17,675 bases of DNA from Alphaproteobacteria bacterium (GCA_030425945.1 JAUHZL010000016.1:1-17675); one strand, 5' to 3'. Shown: positions 8,076 to 15,537, counted from the stretch's first letter. The notes: generated by a model from the sequence alone, not told the origin. A program made the numbers and translations.

Positions 8076-8924
8076 ATGCCCGACACCCCCCGGACCGGAC
8101 CCTTCCGGGACGCCCACGAGGACCGCGAGACCGCGCACGGCGTTCCCGACACCGTGCAGACCCGCTCGCCGTCGTACCGGCTGGCCTTCGCCGACGACGA
8201 CTTCATGTGCCGGGACGAGTTGCGCCCGGTGCGGCTGCAGCTCGAACTGCTGAAACCCCAGATGATGCTGGACGCGGCGGGGGTGGAGTCGACCGTGGTT
8301 CTGTTCGGGGGCGCGCGGATCCCGGACCCGGCGAGGAAGGAAACGGCGCGCACTGCGATGCTGGCCGAGCTGACCCGCTACTACGACGAGGCGCGCCGCT
8401 TCGCACGGGCCATCACCGAGCGGTCGCTGGCGGCAGGCGGACGAACCGGGGTGATCGTGACCGGCGGCGGGCCGGGCGTGATGGAGGCGGGCAACCGGGG
8501 CGCTGCCGATGCCGGCGGGCGCTCTGTCGGGCTGAACATCGTGCTGCCGCACGAGCAGGCGCCGAACGCCTGGGTCACGCCGGAGCTGTGCTTCAACTTC
8601 CACTACTTCGCGATCCGGAAGATGCACTTCCTGATGCGCGCAGAGGCGGTCGCGGTGTTCCCCGGCGGCTTCGGCACCCTCGACGAGACGTTCGAGTGCC
8701 TGACCCTGATCCAGACCGGCCGCATGAAGCGGGTCCCGGTGCTGCTGTTCGGCCCGGAGTTCTGGCAGCGCGTCGTCAACTGGGACGCGCTGGTCGAGGC
8801 GGGCACGATCTCGGCCGAAGACCTGAGCCTGTTCCGCTTCGTCGAAACGGCGGACGAGGCGCTGGCCGCGATGGACGGCTGGGAGGGCGCCGGCGAGAAG
8901 CGCAGCGCGATCCCCGGCCGCTGA
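8076..8924 (+). CDS. LOG family nucleotide phosphoribohydrolase
   Basis: This 282-residue protein is related to LOG (cytokinin riboside 5'-monophosphate phosphoribohydrolase) and to bacterial nucleotide N-glycosidases such as PpnN. It would split a nucleoside monophosphate into base and ribose 5-phosphate. The defining motifs are present: VIVTGGGPGVMEAGNRGA (126-143), the R181-K182 pair in FAIRKMHFL, and PGGFGTLDE (196-204). It has an N-terminal extension of about 70 residues compared with minimal LOG proteins, typical of the longer bacterial subgroup. The ATG at 8076 has GAAGGG upstream. It is transcribed divergently from dapD and ends four bases from the stop of a small unknown gene. Older databases call such proteins 'lysine decarboxylase', which is wrong; the closeness to dapD should not be read as a lysine link. 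Confidence 0.9.
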   Translation: MPDTPRTGPFRDAHEDRETAHGVPDTVQTRSPSYRLAFADDDFMCRDELRPVRLQLELLKPQMMLDAAGVESTVVLFGGARIPDPARKETARTAMLAELTRYYDEARRFARAITERSLAAGGRTGVIVTGGGPGVMEAGNRGAADAGGRSVGLNIVLPHEQAPNAWVTPELCFNFHYFAIRKMHFLMRAEAVAVFPGGFGTLDETFECLTLIQTGRMKRVPVLLFGPEFWQRVVNWDALVEAGTISAEDLSLFRFVETADEALAAMDGWEGAGEKRSAIPGR

Positions 8925-8928
8925 GCGC

Positions 8929-9129
8929 TTATTCGCAGAGATAGGGCGGCAGTTCGCACACCGTCTCGTCGCTGCGCAGCGTGAAGACGCGGTTCTCGGC
9001 GACATAGAGGCCGAGGCCCTTCAGGCGGTGCAGCCACTCGCGCTTGGAGAGCGATTTGGCGCGCTCCTCGCAGACCATGCCGAGAACGGCAGAGGCGAAA
9101 TGCGGGTCGGTCAGTTGGGTCCGTGTCAT
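8929..9129 (-). CDS. Small unknown protein, 66 residues
   Basis: This short basic-then-acidic protein has the body HFASAVLGMVCEERAKSLSKREWLHRLKGLGLYV and ends in CELPPYLCE. No signal peptide or membrane helix is seen. I do not recognise a named family; the WLHRLKG and ELP segments look like a small conserved domain rather than random translation. The ATG at 9129 was chosen, but an in-frame ATG at 9141 would add four residues, and neither has a strong ribosome binding site. It lies downstream of the aldo/keto reductase on the same strand, beyond a hairpin, and is tail to tail with the LOG gene with only four bases between. Confidence 0.65.
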   Translation of the reverse strand: MTRTQLTDPHFASAVLGMVCEERAKSLSKREWLHRLKGLGLYVAENRVFTLRSDETVCELPPYLCE

Positions 9130-9215
9130 GGTCAATCCCATCGTCAGGTGGTCCAGTTTCCGAGGATCACGCTGACGCAGGTATTGGTCCGGATTTTCGC
9201 AACGGTGAGGCCATT

Positions 9216-9240
9216 TTGGGGCAGACTGTTTCTGCCCCAA
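9216..9240 (-). terminator. Hairpin after the aldo/keto reductase
   Basis: A perfect 10-base stem (9216-9225 with 9231-9240, arm TTGGGGCAGA) has a 5-base loop and begins 8 bases after the reductase stop. On the transcribed strand it is followed by A residues rather than T, so it may be a transcript-end stabiliser or processing site rather than a full intrinsic terminator. Confidence 0.5.
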
Positions 9241-9248
9241 GCCCCGGA

Positions 9249-10097
9249 TCAGGGCCAGAGAGCGGGGTTCAGAAGCGCCGGATCGTCCGTGGTCAGGGCC
9301 TCCGGCAGATCGTCGCCGAGCGGCGGCGCTGCCAGCAGTTCGTCCAGTTGGGCCGCCGTCTCGACCCCCACGACCACCCGGTCGACATCCGGGCGTGCCC
9401 GGACCAGGCCCAGCGCGGCGGCGGCAGGCGACAGCCCCCGGTCGCGCACCCAGGCATCCCACCCGTCGAGCAGGCCCTGCCAGCGCGCGAAATGCGGCGG
9501 ACGGGCCGCCGCGGGCATGGCGAGCAGACCCTGCAGCAGCGCCGAGCGCGTGTGCACCTCGACATGCCGGGCGCGCAGGCGGGCCAACGTGCCGTCCCAG
9601 CGCCGGTCGATGGGCGCGAGCGGAAGCTGGACGAGGCCCAGCGGATACCGCTCGATCAGCGCTTCGGTTTCCTCGGGCGTGTAGGTCGAAACCCCCAGCA
9701 GCCCCGTGCCGGTCAGCGCCTCCAGCGCGGCCCAGACCCGGTCGCCGTCCGGGCCAAGCAGGACCTCGGGTCGGTGCAGCAGCAACCCGTGCAGCCGGTC
9801 GGTGCCCAACCGCCCGAGGATCGCGGCGAAACGGGCGGCAAGCGTCTCCACCAGATCCTCTGCCGCGCCGTCGATCGGCCCGAGCTTGGAGACGATGCCG
9901 AAGCCCGCGATTCCCGCCTGCCCGAGCACCGTTTCAGCCGTCCCGTAAAGCTCGGCGGTGTCCAGCAGGTCGATGCCGCCTGCCCGCGCCGCGTCGAGGA
10001 CCCGGCGCACGGTTTCACGGTCGGGCTGGCCGGAGGCATTCGCCACGCCATAGGCCATGCCGAACTGGACGGTCCCCAGCGCGAGGGGGACGGTCAC
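9249..10097 (-). CDS. Aldo/keto reductase family protein
   Basis: This 282-residue NAD(P)H-dependent TIM-barrel oxidoreductase has an unknown carbonyl substrate. It opens with the family start LALGTVQFG and shows the catalytic tetrad D46 (IDLLDTAELYG), Y51, K71 (IVSKLG) and H108 (GLLLHRPE). A late VDRVVVGVETAAQLDE segment matches the cofactor phosphate-binding region. The start is a GTG at 10097 that overlaps the rlmN stop codon as GTGA. The frame is open much further upstream, but only as a shadow of rlmN. The form with the LALGTVQFGMAYG opening is like the reductases found in sugar and surface-polysaccharide loci, though no such genes are nearby. Translation is probably coupled to rlmN. Confidence 0.88.
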   Translation of the reverse strand: MTVPLALGTVQFGMAYGVANASGQPDRETVRRVLDAARAGGIDLLDTAELYGTAETVLGQAGIAGFGIVSKLGPIDGAAEDLVETLAARFAAILGRLGTDRLHGLLLHRPEVLLGPDGDRVWAALEALTGTGLLGVSTYTPEETEALIERYPLGLVQLPLAPIDRRWDGTLARLRARHVEVHTRSALLQGLLAMPAAARPPHFARWQGLLDGWDAWVRDRGLSPAAAALGLVRARPDVDRVVVGVETAAQLDELLAAPPLGDDLPEALTTDDPALLNPALWP

Positions 10098-11275
10098 AGT
10101 CCCGCCTCGGCCTCGATCTGGGCGCGGCTCTTGCGGGCGCGTTCGGTCGCGGACTTCAGCTGACCGCAGGCGGCCATGATATCCTCGCCGCGCGGGGTGC
10201 GGATCGGCGAGGCATAGCCCGCCTTGTAGATGATGTCGGCGAAGACGCGGATGCGGTTGTTCGACGACCGCTGGTAGGGCGCGCCGGGCCACTCGTTGAA
10301 CGGGATCAGGTTGATCTTCGCGGGGATGCCCTCGATCAGGCGGATCAGGCGGCGGGCGTCCTCGTCGCTGTCGTTGACGTCCTTCAGCATCACGTATTCG
10401 AAGGTGATCCGCTCGGAGTTCGAGACCTTGGGATAGGTCCGCAGCGCGTCGAGCAACGTCGCGATGTTCCAGCGCTTGTTGATCGGCACCAGCCTGTCGC
10501 GGATCTCGTCGGTGGTGGCATGGAAGGACACCGCCAGCTGGCAGCCGATCTCCTCGGCGCAGCGGGCGATCTCGGGCACGACGCCGGAGGTGGACAGCGT
10601 GATCCGGCGGCGCGACAGGGCGATCCCCTCGCCGTCCATCGCGATCTTCATGGCGTCGCGGACATTGTCGAAGTTGTAGAGCGGCTCGCCCATGCCCATC
10701 AGCACGATGTTCGACAGCAGGCGCGGCCCGTTCTCGCCGGTGCCGGTGCCGGGCGCGGGCCACTCGCCCAGGTCATCGCGCGCCATCATCACCTGCCCGA
10801 CGATCTCGGCGGCGGTCAGGTTGCGCACCAGCTTCTGGGTGCCGGTGTGACAGAAGGAACAGGTCAGCGTGCAGCCCACCTGGCTGGAGACGCAGAGCGT
10901 GCCGCGATCCTCCTCGGGGATGTAGACGACCTCGACCTCGTGACCGCCCGCGATCCGCACCAGGTATTTCCGCGTGCCGTCCTCAGACACGAGGCGCGAC
11001 ACCATCTCGGGGATCTCGATGACGAAATTCTCGGCCAGCAGCGCCCGGTAAGGCTTGGCGAGGTTGGTCATCGCGTCGAAGTCCCGGACGCCCCAGTGGT
11101 AAAGCCACTGCCAGACCTGATTGACGCGCATCTTGACCTGTTTCTCGGGCGTCCCGGCCGCCAGCAGCGCCGCGTGCATCTGCGGGCGGGTCAGACCGAT
11201 CAGGTTGGTCTTGCCACCCTCCGGCAGTTTGCGCGGCAGGGTCAGCACGTCCTGGGTGATGGGCGCGTCGGTCAT
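10094..11275 (-). CDS. rlmN: Dual-specificity RNA methyltransferase RlmN
   Basis: RlmN is a radical-SAM enzyme that methylates C2 of A2503 in 23S rRNA and of A37 in some tRNAs. The 393-residue protein carries the 4Fe-4S ligands C135, C139 and C142 in GCTLTCSFC. It also has the two cysteines used in the methyl-transfer mechanism: C128 in TLCVSSQVGC and C370 in DIMAACGQL. The glycine-rich NIVLMGMGEPLYN segment is also present. Length and all key residues are intact. A candidate promoter lies in the 63-base gap behind it. Its TGA stop overlaps the GTG start of the aldo/keto reductase. Confidence 0.97.
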   Translation of the reverse strand: MTDAPITQDVLTLPRKLPEGGKTNLIGLTRPQMHAALLAAGTPEKQVKMRVNQVWQWLYHWGVRDFDAMTNLAKPYRALLAENFVIEIPEMVSRLVSEDGTRKYLVRIAGGHEVEVVYIPEEDRGTLCVSSQVGCTLTCSFCHTGTQKLVRNLTAAEIVGQVMMARDDLGEWPAPGTGTGENGPRLLSNIVLMGMGEPLYNFDNVRDAMKIAMDGEGIALSRRRITLSTSGVVPEIARCAEEIGCQLAVSFHATTDEIRDRLVPINKRWNIATLLDALRTYPKVSNSERITFEYVMLKDVNDSDEDARRLIRLIEGIPAKINLIPFNEWPGAPYQRSSNNRIRVFADIIYKAGYASPIRTPRGEDIMAACGQLKSATERARKSRAQIEAEAGL

Positions 11276-11303
11276 GGGCGGTCTCTTCGCATTGGAATGG
11301 GGC

Positions 11304-11332
11304 CGTATATAGCGCGGGCGGCGTCTTGAAAA
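11304..11332 (-). promoter_or_regulatory. Candidate promoter for rlmN
   Basis: Minus-strand TTTTCA (11327-11332) and TATACG (11304-11309) are 17 bases apart, each four of six to consensus. An alternative -10, TATATA, has a shorter spacer. It sits in the 63-base gap between alaE and rlmN, so rlmN could have its own start even if read through from alaE. Confidence 0.4.
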
Positions 11333-11338
11333 CAGGCC

Positions 11339-11758
11339 TCAGCGGGGATGCGCCGCGGGCAGCACGCCGAAGAGCCGCCGCATGCCGTCGAGGAACAGGC
11401 CATAGGGACCGCCAGACAGGGTCACCACGACCACCGCCGCACCGACCGCCGTGACGATCTGCTCGGCCGATGCGCCGTTCCACGCGAGAATCGCCGCGTA
11501 GACCGGCATCTGGAAGGTCAGGAAGGCCAGCGTATCGGTGATCAGCCGGGCGGTCCGGGTGCGCGCCCTCACGAGGCGCATCAGCCCGTCGCGGTAAAGG
11601 CCGTAGGGCCAGCCGGTCCCGATGATCACGGGCACCGCCATCGCACGGGTCAGAAGCGTCTGCTCCAGGGTCAGCCCGACCAGCACCAGTTCGACGAAAC
11701 CGGCCCCGAGGGTCGAGAAGACGAGCAGCGCCAGCGTATCGGCCGCAAGCTGTCGCAT
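11339..11758 (-). CDS. alaE: L-alanine exporter AlaE
   Basis: This 139-residue inner-membrane protein with about four transmembrane segments exports L-alanine. The sequence aligns end to end from memory with E. coli AlaE: N-terminal ADTLALLVFS, LTLEQTLLTRAMAVPV, WPYGLYRD (50-57), TDTLAFLTFQMPVYAAIL (74-91) and GGPYGLFLDGMRRLF (116-130). The E. coli protein is about ten residues longer. It lies 51 bases after the IalB-like gene and 63 before rlmN, all on the same strand. TTGACC at 11788-11793 in the upstream gap is a good -35, but the matching -10 (GATAGC, 11767-11772) is only 15 bases away. Confidence 0.9.
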   Translation of the reverse strand: MRQLAADTLALLVFSTLGAGFVELVLVGLTLEQTLLTRAMAVPVIIGTGWPYGLYRDGLMRLVRARTRTARLITDTLAFLTFQMPVYAAILAWNGASAEQIVTAVGAAVVVVTLSGGPYGLFLDGMRRLFGVLPAAHPR

Positions 11759-11766
11759 GGGTCCGC

Positions 11767-11793
11767 GCTATCCGCGAACCCGCACCCGGTCAA
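11767..11793 (-). promoter_or_regulatory. Weak candidate promoter for alaE
   Basis: TTGACC (five of six to the -35 consensus) is followed after 15 bases by GATAGC (three of six). The spacer is short, so this is a tentative call. Confidence 0.25.
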
Positions 11794-11809
11794 GGACGGG
11801 GAGAACCGC

Positions 11810-12337
11810 TCAGCCGCCGCAGCGGCGCTCGGCCTCTTCGGTGGCGGCGGTGAAGCCGAGCAGGCTGAAGGTGTCCTGCGTCTGCGTGCCCCGGCTGGAG
11901 CGCGCGGTCAGAACCGCTTCGGCGCCGCGCTTCATGGCAGTGGTGATCTTGGCGTCCTCGGCGGCCGAGGCCGGCCAGGCCCATTCGCCGTCGGTGAACA
12001 GCTCGAAGGTGTTGCCCGAGATCTCGAGCGTCACGGTCGAGCCGTCCGCGAAGGGATACCCGCCCGTGAAGCTGACCTCGCCCGCCACGCTGGCGCCGGG
12101 CCGGTAGGTCACGAACAGCAGGATGTCGCCCCGGCGCACCGAGACCACGTTGCCGTCGCGGGTGTTCACGGTCTGCTTCGGGCTGGACACCGCCCAGCAC
12201 TCGGTCGGGCTGTCCTCGACGAAGACGCTCCAGTCGGTTTCGGCAGCCACACGGTTGGTGCTCTGGTCCTGCGCGAGACCTGCCTGCGCGCCGAGCATCC
12301 ATACCCCCGCAGCCAGTCCGCCCAACAGCTTGTTCAT
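11810..12337 (-). CDS. Secreted IalB-like (invasion-associated locus B) family protein
   Basis: This 175-residue exported protein has a signal peptide ending around AGLA (cleavage likely after residue 22). The mature domain begins TDWSVFV and contains ECWAVSSPKQ (46-55), VRRGDILLFVTYRPG (67-81), SFTGGYPFADGSTVTLEI (89-106), FELFTDGEWAWP (111-122) and a C-terminal cysteine (C173). C47 and C173 probably form a disulfide. This pattern matches the IalB family (PF06776) as found in many alphaproteobacteria, including free-living ones. The name comes from Bartonella and does not imply invasion here. The ATG at 12337 is chosen because the signal peptide begins there; the upstream open frame to 12451 is not protein-like. 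Confidence 0.85.
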   Translation of the reverse strand: MNKLLGGLAAGVWMLGAQAGLAQDQSTNRVAAETDWSVFVEDSPTECWAVSSPKQTVNTRDGNVVSVRRGDILLFVTYRPGASVAGEVSFTGGYPFADGSTVTLEISGNTFELFTDGEWAWPASAAEDAKITTAMKRGAEAVLTARSSRGTQTQDTFSLLGFTAATEEAERRCGG

Positions 12338-12423
12338 GCCTCTGCCTCCAGCCTTGTCTTCTGTCCGCCGGGCAGCCTGTTTGCCCTTGTTCGCCTGCGC
12401 GGATAGTCCAATCTGCGTTGGAA

Positions 12424-12451
12424 AGTCTAGCGATTTGCGGCGCAGAGGCAA
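12424..12451 (-). promoter_or_regulatory. Candidate promoter for the IalB-like gene
   Basis: Minus-strand TTGCCT (12446-12451) and TAGACT (12424-12429) are 16 bases apart, each matching four of six consensus bases. It would give a leader of about 80 bases. It lies in the 161-base divergent gap to the asparaginase; no clear plus-strand promoter was seen there. Confidence 0.3.
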
Positions 12452-12498
12452 ACCCCGTCGGCGGGATTTCTCCGGCGCCGCTGAAGGAGAACGGAACG

Positions 12499-13491
12499 AT
12501 GGCAGGACAGGCGCAACCGATGATCGAGGTCTGGCGCGGCGGGCGATGCGAGTCGGCGCATCTCGGGCATGCGGTGGTCATGGGAACGGACGGCGAGGTG
12601 CGCGAGACCTGGGGCGATCCCGCCGCGATCATCTACCCCCGCTCGTCCTGCAAGATGGTGCAGGCGCTGCCGCTTCTCGAGACCGGCGCGGGCGCCCACC
12701 TGACTCGCGAGCAACTGGCGCTGGCCTGTGCCAGCCACAACGGCGCCGCGATCCACACCGAGCGGGTGTCGCGCTGGCTGGCCGATCTGGGCCTCGGCGA
12801 CGACGACCTGCGCTGCGGCACGCAATGGCCCGACGACCGGCCCGCGTCCATCGGCCTCATCAAGACCGACGCCAGCCCCTGCCAGATCCACAACAACTGC
12901 TCGGGCAAGCACGCCGGGTTCCTGACCCTGTCGCAGCACCTGCGCGGCGGGCCGGAGTATGTCGAGCCCGACCACCCGGTGCAGATGGCCGTGCGCGCGA
13001 CCTTCGAGGAGGTGACCGGCGAATCCTCGCCCGGCTACGGCATCGACGGCTGTTCCGCCCCGAACTTCGCCACCTCGGTCACCGGCCTCGCCCGGGCGAT
13101 GGCAGCCTTCGCAGGCGCACGCGCGGATGGCGACGGACGGTCCCGCGCGATGGTGGCCCTGCGCGAGGCGATGGCGGCACATCCCGACCTCGTCGCGGGC
13201 GAGGGCCGGGCCTGCACCGAACTGATGCGCGCGATGGGCGGCAAGGTCTCGATCAAGACCGGGGCGGAGGCCGTGTTCGTGGCGATTCTGCCCGAGCAGG
13301 GCCTCGGCATCGCGCTGAAGATCGTCGATGGCGGCACCCGCGCCAGCGAAGCGGCGATCACGGCGCTGCTGGCGCGGTACGGGGCGCTCGACCCGCAGCA
13401 CCCGGCGGCCCGGAAGCGCCTCGGCGCGCCGATCCTGAACCGGCGCGCCATCCCCACGGGCGAGGTGCGGCTGTCGCCCGGCTTTCCCTGA
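12499..13491 (+). CDS. Asparaginase, Rhizobium etli type (class 3)
   Basis: This 330-residue enzyme is predicted to hydrolyse L-asparagine to aspartate and ammonia. It belongs to the asparaginase II family of the R. etli type (PF06089), which has a serine beta-lactamase-like fold unrelated to the E. coli enzymes. Family landmarks are visible: S49-x-x-K52 in PRSSCKMVQ, C134 and K137 in NNCSGKHAGFL, C185 in GIDGCSAPNF and K253 in VSIKTGAEAVF. In the structurally studied R. etli enzyme, the equivalent two cysteines and lysine bind a metal near the catalytic serines. The ATG at 12499 follows AAGGAG nine bases upstream. No signal peptide is present, so it is cytoplasmic. It converges on serB with only nine bases between stops. 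Confidence 0.93.
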   Translation: MAGQAQPMIEVWRGGRCESAHLGHAVVMGTDGEVRETWGDPAAIIYPRSSCKMVQALPLLETGAGAHLTREQLALACASHNGAAIHTERVSRWLADLGLGDDDLRCGTQWPDDRPASIGLIKTDASPCQIHNNCSGKHAGFLTLSQHLRGGPEYVEPDHPVQMAVRATFEEVTGESSPGYGIDGCSAPNFATSVTGLARAMAAFAGARADGDGRSRAMVALREAMAAHPDLVAGEGRACTELMRAMGGKVSIKTGAEAVFVAILPEQGLGIALKIVDGGTRASEAAITALLARYGALDPQHPAARKRLGAPILNRRAIPTGEVRLSPGFP

Positions 13492-13500
13492 GGCCCGGCG

Positions 13501-14373
13501 TCAGGGCGCGACGAACTCGGACGCGGCGTAGCCCTGGAGGTACAGCAGCGCGGTCAGGTCGCCGTGGTTGATCCTGAGGTCACAGGCGGCCTGAACGCTG
13601 GGCTTGGCGTGCAGCGCCACGCCCATGCCCGCGCGGCCGAGCATCCCGAGGTCGTTGGCCCCGTCCCCCACCGCCAGCACGGCGCTCTCCGCCAGTCCCA
13701 GACGGGCGGTGATCTCTTCCAGCGCCGTGACCTTGGCCGCCCGTCCGAGAATCGGCGGCACCACGCGCCCGGTCAGGCGGTCGTCCGCGACCTCGAGCGT
13801 GTTGGCGCGGTGCTCGTCGAAGCCGAGGCGCGCCGCGATCGCGGCCGTAAAGGCCGTGAACCCGCCGGACACCAGCGCGGCATAGGCCCCGTTCGCCTTC
13901 ATCGTCGCCAGCAGGACCGGACCGCCCGGCATCAGCGTGATCCGGGTCTCGAGGACCCGCCCGATCACCGCGGCGTCGAGACCGGCCAGAAGGCCGACCC
14001 GCGCGGTCAGCGCGCCCTCGAAATCCAGCTCGCCGTTCATCGCGCGCGCCGTGATCTCGCTCACCCGCGCGCCGACCCCGGCCTCGGCTGCCAGTTCGTC
14101 GATGCACTCCTGCCGGATCATGGTCGAGTCCATGTCCGCGAGCAGCATCGCCTTCTTCCGGCCCTCCGTCGGCTGCACCGCCAGGTCGACGCCCTGGCCC
14201 TGCATGTCGCTCCAGACGTCCCAGCGGTTCGCGGGCACGGCGGGCAGGGCGAACTCCGCCGCTTCGCCCGCCGCCAGCCAGAGCGCGTCGCCGCCGCCCC
14301 ACGCGTTGCGCAGACTGGTGACGAGCGCTGCGTCGAGGTGACCGGGACGGGCAATCAGCGTGGCGGTGAACAT
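13501..14373 (-). CDS. serB: Phosphoserine phosphatase
   Basis: SerB removes phosphate from O-phospho-L-serine in the last step of serine synthesis. The 290-residue protein has an N-terminal regulatory-type region of about 70 residues and a HAD phosphatase core. Core motifs are DMDST with D80 and D82 (nucleophile and acid), SGG at 169-171, K214 in AAKVTAL and GDGAND at 236-241. The start at 14373 was preferred to an ATG at 14406 because GGAG lies nine bases upstream of it and none precedes the other. It lies 84 bases downstream of a di-haem cytochrome c gene on the same strand and is opposite in direction to serC-serA. All three enzymes of the pathway are thus within about 4.2 kb. Confidence 0.96.
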   Translation of the reverse strand: MFTATLIARPGHLDAALVTSLRNAWGGGDALWLAAGEAAEFALPAVPANRWDVWSDMQGQGVDLAVQPTEGRKKAMLLADMDSTMIRQECIDELAAEAGVGARVSEITARAMNGELDFEGALTARVGLLAGLDAAVIGRVLETRITLMPGGPVLLATMKANGAYAALVSGGFTAFTAAIAARLGFDEHRANTLEVADDRLTGRVVPPILGRAAKVTALEEITARLGLAESAVLAVGDGANDLGMLGRAGMGVALHAKPSVQAACDLRINHGDLTALLYLQGYAASEFVAP

Positions 14374-14397
14374 GGCGGCGGTCTCCGGGTGGAACTG

Positions 14398-14424
14398 GCG
14401 GGGCATAGAGCATGCACGCCCCGC
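14398..14424 (-). terminator. Hairpin between cytochrome c and serB
   Basis: A 7-base stem (14398-14404 with 14418-14424, arm GCGGGGC) with a 13-base loop containing GCATGC lies in the 84-base gap and 25 bases upstream of the serB start. It may end the cytochrome message or form part of the serB leader. It lacks a U tract. Confidence 0.35.
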
Positions 14425-14457
14425 AAAGGCCAGCCCCGCCCCGGCCCCGCCGCCGCG

Positions 14458-15300
14458 TCACATCGCGTCGGGCAACGGCGGCAGGGTGCGCAGGTAGAGC
14501 ACCAGCGCCGCCGCATCCTCGGGCGTCATCCGCGCGAAATAGCCATAGGGCATCGGCGGCAGCATCGGTGACCCGTCCGGCCGCTCTCCCTCGGTGATCA
14601 TGGCGAGGACCTCGGCATCGCTGTACCCGGCCAAGCCGTCCGGGTGGCTGGTCAGGTTCGCCGCGACCGAGACGCCCCAGGGCCCGTGGAACTCGAATCC
14701 GCCGCGCCCGAGATCGGTGTCGATCTTCGGTCCCTGCGGCCCCATCGGCGTGTGGCACTCGAGGCAGTGCGCCACCGGACCGGCGAGGTAAGCGCCGTAC
14801 TCCGCCGTCACCGCGCGCGGCGGCGCGCTGACGGATCCGACCGGCGGGCCATAGGCCGGCGGCAAAGGAATGTTGTAGGTCGAGGCGGGGACGATGTTCT
14901 CGACCGCCGGCACGGTCCGCAGGTAGGCCACGATCGCGCCGAGGTCCTCGTCCGACAGGCCGCGATACATCGAGAAGGGCATCGGCGGCCCGATCACGCT
15001 GCCATCGGGACGAATCCCCTCCCGGATCGCCCGGGCGAGCTCGGCATCGCTCCAGTCGGCAACCGGCCCGCCCGGCGTGATGTTCGGCGCGTAGGCGGTG
15101 AAGGCCGGGCTCTCCTCGACCAGCCGCCCGCCGAGGTCCATCGACCACACCGGTCCCTCCGGTCCCAGCGGGGTGTGGCAGTTGCCGCAACCGGCCGGTC
15201 CCTGCACCAGGTAGGCGCCGCGCTCCTCCGGCGTCTCGGCCGCAGCCGAGGCCACCGACAGCACGAGCGCGCCGAGCGTGCTCCAGGCCCTTGGTCCCAT
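14458..15300 (-). CDS. Periplasmic di-haem cytochrome c
   Basis: This 280-residue exported electron carrier has a signal peptide (basic MGPR, hydrophobic core, likely cleavage after SAAA near residue 21) and two covalent haem sites, C38-G-N-C41-H42 and C179-L-E-C182-H183. The two halves look like a duplication. Each opens with GAYL before the haem motif (GAYLVQGPAGCGNCH and GAYLAGPVAHCLECH) and later has a PDGS-x-PPMP loop supplying a candidate Met ligand (M107, M250) and an AYLRT/LYLRT helix. The layout resembles cytochrome subunits of membrane-linked alcohol and sugar dehydrogenases, but no dehydrogenase is adjacent, so its redox partner is unknown. The ATG at 15300 has a strong GGGAGG site; the frame to 15369 is not used. 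It diverges from serC across a 237-base gap. Confidence 0.92.
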   Translation of the reverse strand: MGPRAWSTLGALVLSVASAAAETPEERGAYLVQGPAGCGNCHTPLGPEGPVWSMDLGGRLVEESPAFTAYAPNITPGGPVADWSDAELARAIREGIRPDGSVIGPPMPFSMYRGLSDEDLGAIVAYLRTVPAVENIVPASTYNIPLPPAYGPPVGSVSAPPRAVTAEYGAYLAGPVAHCLECHTPMGPQGPKIDTDLGRGGFEFHGPWGVSVAANLTSHPDGLAGYSDAEVLAMITEGERPDGSPMLPPMPYGYFARMTPEDAAALVLYLRTLPPLPDAM

Positions 15301-15453
15301 GAGATATCCTCCCTGTCCCGGGCGCCCGGACGACCCGCGGCGCCGCATTCCCGCGGAGAAGCCTGGCACGACTCGCGGGCGTCGTGTTTCCGATCCGCTC
15401 CATCCGATGTCGCTTCCGGGCCCCGAACGGTCGCCCGCGCGGCGTTTTGCCGG

Positions 15454-15482
15454 TTGTGCGGCGTCCGGGCCGGGCGTATCTG
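15454..15482 (+). promoter_or_regulatory. Candidate promoter for serC
   Basis: TTGTGC (15454-15459) and TATCTG (15477-15482) are 17 bases apart, but each matches only three of six consensus bases. The position, just before the leader hairpin, fits. The rest of the 237-base divergent gap (15301-15453) shows no gene and no clear cytochrome promoter. Confidence 0.25.
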
Positions 15483-15483
15483 C

Positions 15484-15537
15484 GGCGGCGGGACACCCCT
15501 CCCCAACGAGGGGCGCTTATCTGGAAGGGTATCAGTG
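15484..15537 (+). promoter_or_regulatory. serC 5' leader RNA element (candidate serC motif)
   Basis: A 6-base stem (CCCCTC at 15496-15501 with GAGGGG at 15508-15513) closes a 6-base CCCAAC loop about 25 bases before the serC start. It is followed by CGCTTATCTGGAAGGG, which contains the ribosome binding site. A structured RNA called the serC motif is described upstream of serC in alphaproteobacteria including Rhodobacterales, and position, size and neighbouring serC-serA all agree. The pyrimidine-rich left arm and loop (CCCCTCCCC) could also pair imperfectly with GGAAGGG, so an RBS-masking alternative fold is conceivable. The match to the published consensus is from memory. Confidence 0.55.

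Noticed and set aside
8076..8924. Lysine decarboxylase beside dapD, suggesting a lysine make-and-break module.
   Set aside because: The PGGxGTxxE and GGGPGVMEA motifs identify a LOG-family phosphoribohydrolase; the decarboxylase name is a known annotation error.
9395..11329. A 644-codon open frame on the plus strand opposite rlmN and the reductase.
   Set aside because: It is low-complexity and Arg/Ala/His-rich, while the minus strand has full RlmN and aldo/keto reductase motifs.
14644..15537. A long N-terminal extension of serC.
   Set aside because: It is only the absence of stop codons antisense to the cytochrome. The family N-terminus and ribosome binding site are at 15538.
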